Assembly: GCA_024640185.1 (NCBI GenBank)
Contig: JAHEFN010000123.1
Location: forward strand, 1 to 7,117
Direction: 5' to 3'
DNA from: Gemmatimonadota bacterium
Lineage (GTDB): Bacteria > Gemmatimonadota > Gemmatimonadetes > Gemmatimonadales > GWC2-71-9
Length of the DNA stretch: 7,117 nucleotides
Shown here: piece by piece, positions 5,245 to 7,117 of the stretch
Layout of the letters: every line of letters begins with the position of its first letter
Numbering within the stretch: position 1 is the first letter of the stretch
Notes under the pieces: model-generated
Database searches by the model: none
What the model saw: the letters and a program-made list of their open reading frames with translations, nothing else
Told to the model about the DNA's origin: nothing
Translations under genes and position numbers: made by a program

Positions 5245-6198
5245 TCACTGCCCGCCGATGGTCAGGTAGCGGACGTAGGTCGGCGTCAGCGTCTGGCCGT
5301 CGGTCGGGTCGGTGGTCCCGACGTCATTCCAGTAGAGGACCGTGCCGTCGGGGGAGAGGGCCAGGTCGTTGGGGAGCGAGAGCTCGGCCTCGATCGCCGG
5401 GCCATCGGTGATCCCCCGGCGGCCACTGCCCGCCAGGAGGGTCACCTCGCCCCCGAGGGTGACGGTGTAGAGCTGGTGGTTCCCCCGGGCCACCACGTAG
5501 AGGATGCCGTTGCCGAAGACCAGGTGGCCGTTGTTGTTGCCGGGGAGGGTCACCAACCGCGAGGCGGTGCCGTCGGGGGTGATCCGGATCACGTCGCCGT
5601 TGCCGAAGTTGGCGACGTAGAGGTTGCCGTCGGCGGCGCGGGTGATGCCGTTCGGACAGTGGAGCAGGGGACTCGCCGTCAGGGTGTCGACCACCCGGTC
5701 GGGGGCAATGCGGGCGATCAGGTTGCTGGTGCAGTTGGCGACCAGGAGGTTGCCTTGGCCGTCGAAGACCAGGCCGACCGGCGAACGGCCCCCCGACGCG
5801 GCGTATCGCTCCACCGTGCCATCCGGTGCCACCCGGCTCACGCTGCCGCCGGCGACGTTCGACTGGTAGAACCAGCCGTCGGGCCCGATGGTGTTGCCCG
5901 AGGCCCCCACCAGCCCCTCGGCAAAGACGCTCACCGCGCCCCCGGGCGTGACGCGCCAAATTCTGGTGCCCGCGGGTCCCCTGCTGAGTGTTGCCCCGAA
6001 GTCGGCGGTGTAGATGTTGCCTTCGCCGTCCACCTCGAGGCCACCGCTGCCGGCGTCGATCGGCCCGGCCAGGGTGTGGACGGTCGGGGGATGCGACTGG
6101 GCCGCGGCCGGTGCCGTGAGGGCGAGGAACAGGGTGCAGCTCACGCCGGCCATGGCCCACGGGGAGGGGCGCGGGGCAACGCGTCGCGTCTTGGTCAT
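5245..6198 (-). CDS. secreted NHL-repeat β-propeller protein
   Basis: The 317-residue product has a long signal peptide (basic residues 3-10, hydrophobic 15-29, cleavage after Ala31-Ala32-Ala33, mature start Gln34), then about six NHL/SMP-30-like blades. Typical cores are GGLEVDGEGNIYTADFG (52-68), NTIGPDGWFYQSN (102-114), VGLVFDGQGNLLVAN (141-155), NGITRAADGNLYVANFGNGDVIRITPDG (183-210), a degenerate blade around GHLVFGNGILYVVARG, and LPNDLALSPDGTVLYWND near the C-terminus. Cys156 and Cys181 in neighbouring blades could form a disulfide. Propellers of this kind bind ligands or, in SMP-30/gluconolactonase relatives, hydrolyse lactones; I cannot identify an active site, so binding or an unknown enzyme activity are both open. 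The start at 6198 has GGAG upstream and leads directly into the signal; an in-frame ATG at 6285 would add 29 non-signal residues. It follows the lipocalin-like lipoprotein gene by 83 bases. Confidence 0.9.
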   Translation of the reverse strand: MTKTRRVAPRPSPWAMAGVSCTLFLALTAPAAAQSHPPTVHTLAGPIDAGSGGLEVDGEGNIYTADFGATLSRGPAGTRIWRVTPGGAVSVFAEGLVGASGNTIGPDGWFYQSNVAGGSVSRVAPDGTVERYAASGGRSPVGLVFDGQGNLLVANCTSNLIARIAPDRVVDTLTASPLLHCPNGITRAADGNLYVANFGNGDVIRITPDGTASRLVTLPGNNNGHLVFGNGILYVVARGNHQLYTVTLGGEVTLLAGSGRRGITDGPAIEAELSLPNDLALSPDGTVLYWNDVGTTDPTDGQTLTPTYVRYLTIGGQ

Positions 6199-6281
6199 GG
6201 TGGAGTCTCCAGAGGGGTGCCCCACAGCGTACGCCCGGTCCGCGGGCGGGGTTTCCCCCGGAGTGTTTGAACGCGGTCTGG
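6199..6281 (-). other. short gap between lipoprotein and NHL genes, with a GC hairpin
   Basis: The 83-base gap contains a small hairpin on the minus strand: CGGGG and CCCCG around a GAAA tetraloop (6247-6260), 22 bases after the lipoprotein stop. No T-run follows, so it may be a weak terminator, an RNA-stabilising loop or chance. I found no convincing promoter for the NHL gene here (a lone TACGCT has no -35), which leaves read-through from the lipoprotein gene possible. Confidence 0.35.
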
Positions 6282-6722
6282 TCAATCCCTCCGCGCCGTC
6301 ACGGTCATCCGTGCCGGGACCTCACCGGCGCCGAAGTCGAAGGTGACACCGCTCACGACCAGCGTCGCCGTGTTGCCGTTCACGGTGAGGTCGATCGGGG
6401 TGACCTCGTTGTCTCCCGCGGAGGTGAGGGTGAGGGAGGAACCCGCCTGCACATACGTGCCATCCGAGGTGTCCGGCGCCTCTCCGGGGAAGCTACTGAC
6501 GATGGTGTAGCTCTTGTTGGAGGCAAAGACGAACTTCAACCGAAAACCCTCGGCATAGAGATTCTCGGTGGCCGACGGATTGCTGACCGGCGCCGCCACG
6601 ATCGCCGTCGCGTTCCAGGTGCCGACAATGGTGGAAGAGCCCGAGGGTCCCGTGCCGTCACCACCACAGGCGCCGAGGGAGACTGCCGACAGCAGGGAGA
6701 GGATGGCGAGGGTGCGTCGCAT
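6282..6722 (-). CDS. lipocalin-like lipoprotein, 146 aa
   Basis: The product starts with MRRTLAILSLLSAVSLGACGG, a clear lipoprotein signal with lipobox Leu16-Gly17-Ala18-Cys19. A Gly/Ser/Pro linker (GGDGTGPSGSS) is followed by IVGTWNAT (Gly34-Thr-Trp36), the usual opening of small lipocalin-like β-barrels, then alternating strands (RLKFVFASNKSYTIVSS, GTYVQAGSSLTLTSAG, IDLTVNGNTATLVVSG). This is the common layout of lipocalin-like or DUF5004-type outer-membrane-anchored proteins. Ligand and role are unknown. The start has AGGAG 8 bases upstream, and a candidate promoter with a perfect -35 lies before it. Downstream on the same strand is the NHL protein; upstream, the DUF2911-type gene diverges. 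Confidence 0.86.
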   Translation of the reverse strand: MRRTLAILSLLSAVSLGACGGDGTGPSGSSTIVGTWNATAIVAAPVSNPSATENLYAEGFRLKFVFASNKSYTIVSSFPGEAPDTSDGTYVQAGSSLTLTSAGDNEVTPIDLTVNGNTATLVVSGVTFDFGAGEVPARMTVTARRD

Positions 6723-6921
6723 GGTGGGATCTCCTGGGGTGGTGGCGGCTGGGGGGACCTCGCGATCGGGCTACAGAGGGTCGTGCCTGAGTCCCGACCT
6801 GTCAAGAACCGCGGCCGCTTCGCCGGCCCACACCCACCGCTCTCGGTCCGCCGGGTCTTGCGAGCACGGCGCGAACCGCCCACTGTCCATCCTTCTCGCC
6901 CCCCGCCACTGGAGAGCCTCG
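6723..6921. other. divergent intergenic region
   Basis: These 199 bases separate the lipoprotein gene and the DUF2911-type gene. Apart from the minus-strand promoter candidate, I see a plus-strand TTGCGA (6858-6863) that lacks a matching -10, and a short 5-bp inverted repeat near 6813-6828. No small gene with a ribosome-binding site was found. Confidence 0.4.
6777..6805 (-). promoter_or_regulatory. candidate promoter of the lipocalin-like lipoprotein gene
   Basis: On the minus strand a perfect TTGACA (6800-6805) is followed by a 17-base spacer and GACCCT (6777-6782), a poor match to TATAAT (two of six). Transcription would start near 6770 with a leader of about 48 bases. Spacing and leader length are the same as for the pilT-family candidate, which supports it slightly. 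Confidence 0.4.
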
Positions 6922-7117
6922 ATGTCGGTTGGATTCCCGTTCCGCCCCGTTCCGCTCGCGCTCCTTGTAGCCCTTGCTCTGGTCCCGTCGGCCGCCCCCC
7001 CCCTCGCCGCCCAGATCCGGGCCAGCGAGCGGGCGACGGTGGCCCAGACCATCGATGGGACCACGATGACCCTCGAGTACGGGCGGCCGCGGCTCCGGCA
7101 GCGCACACCGGGCGCGA
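6922..7117 (+). CDS. exported DUF2911-type protein, N-terminal part only
   Basis: Only the first 65 residues are in the window; the frame is open at the right edge. The signal peptide has Arg8, a hydrophobic core at about 10-21 and cleavage after Leu28-Ala29-Ala30, mature start Gln31. The mature part reads RASERATVAQTIDGTTMTLEYGRPRLRQR, which matches the opening of DUF2911 proteins (a Q-x-I-G/D-G-T strand followed by Y-x-R-P). The function of that family is not established to my knowledge. The start has GGAGAG with GGAG ending 7 bases upstream. Identification rests on this short stretch. Confidence 0.8.
   Translation, partial: MSVGFPFRPVPLALLVALALVPSAAPPLAAQIRASERATVAQTIDGTTMTLEYGRPRLRQRTPGA

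Noticed and set aside
5324..6160. Alternative minus-strand frame inside the NHL gene, and plus-strand frames opposite it
   Set aside because: Arg/Pro/Gly-rich translations without domains; the NHL repeats occupy the real frame.
1..7117. CRISPR array, tRNA, rRNA, insertion sequence or phage genes
   Set aside because: I saw no spaced direct repeats, no tRNA-like cloverleaf, no rRNA-like stretch and no transposase, integrase or phage protein motifs anywhere.

Overview
The window is very GC-rich DNA from a Gram-negative-type bacterium. Several things point to Gemmatimonadota or a close relative: signal peptides ending in A-x-A followed by Gln, lipoproteins whose mature part begins CGGDGTGP, a DUF2911-type protein, and GGAG ribosome-binding sites in front of most genes. 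This assignment is inferred from style and not from a marker gene.

Layout, left to right. (1) A 48-residue lipoprotein gene on the minus strand (31-177) diverges from a secreted two-domain β-rich protein of unknown function (420-1187, plus). (2) That gene converges on a PilT/PilU-family type IV pilus retraction ATPase (1253-2353, minus). A perfect GC-rich hairpin without a T-run lies between them. (3) Upstream of the ATPase and on the same strand is a short probable lipoprotein (2469-2945). It diverges from a stand-alone AMP-forming ligase resembling the acyl-ACP synthetase half of Aas (3170-4708, plus). (4) A small secreted protein (4825-5232, plus) follows. It converges, with a 12-base gap, on a secreted NHL-repeat β-propeller (5245-6198, minus), which lies downstream of a lipocalin-like lipoprotein (6282-6722, minus). 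(5) A DUF2911-type exported protein (6922 onward, plus) runs off the right edge.

The genes do not form one pathway. Seven of the nine carry an export or lipoprotein signal. The two cytoplasmic enzymes are the pilus motor and the acyl-activating ligase. Two minus-strand pairs could be co-transcribed: the lipoprotein with the PilT-family gene, and the lipocalin-like lipoprotein with the NHL protein. Their gaps of 115 and 83 bases leave room for separate promoters.

I saw no mobile element, CRISPR array, tRNA, rRNA, phage gene or convincing new multi-gene system. The window reads as ordinary chromosome with several uncharacterised envelope proteins. The most worthwhile leads are the CxC-containing secreted protein, the 48-residue lipoprotein, and the stand-alone Aas-type ligase with an altered phosphate-binding loop.
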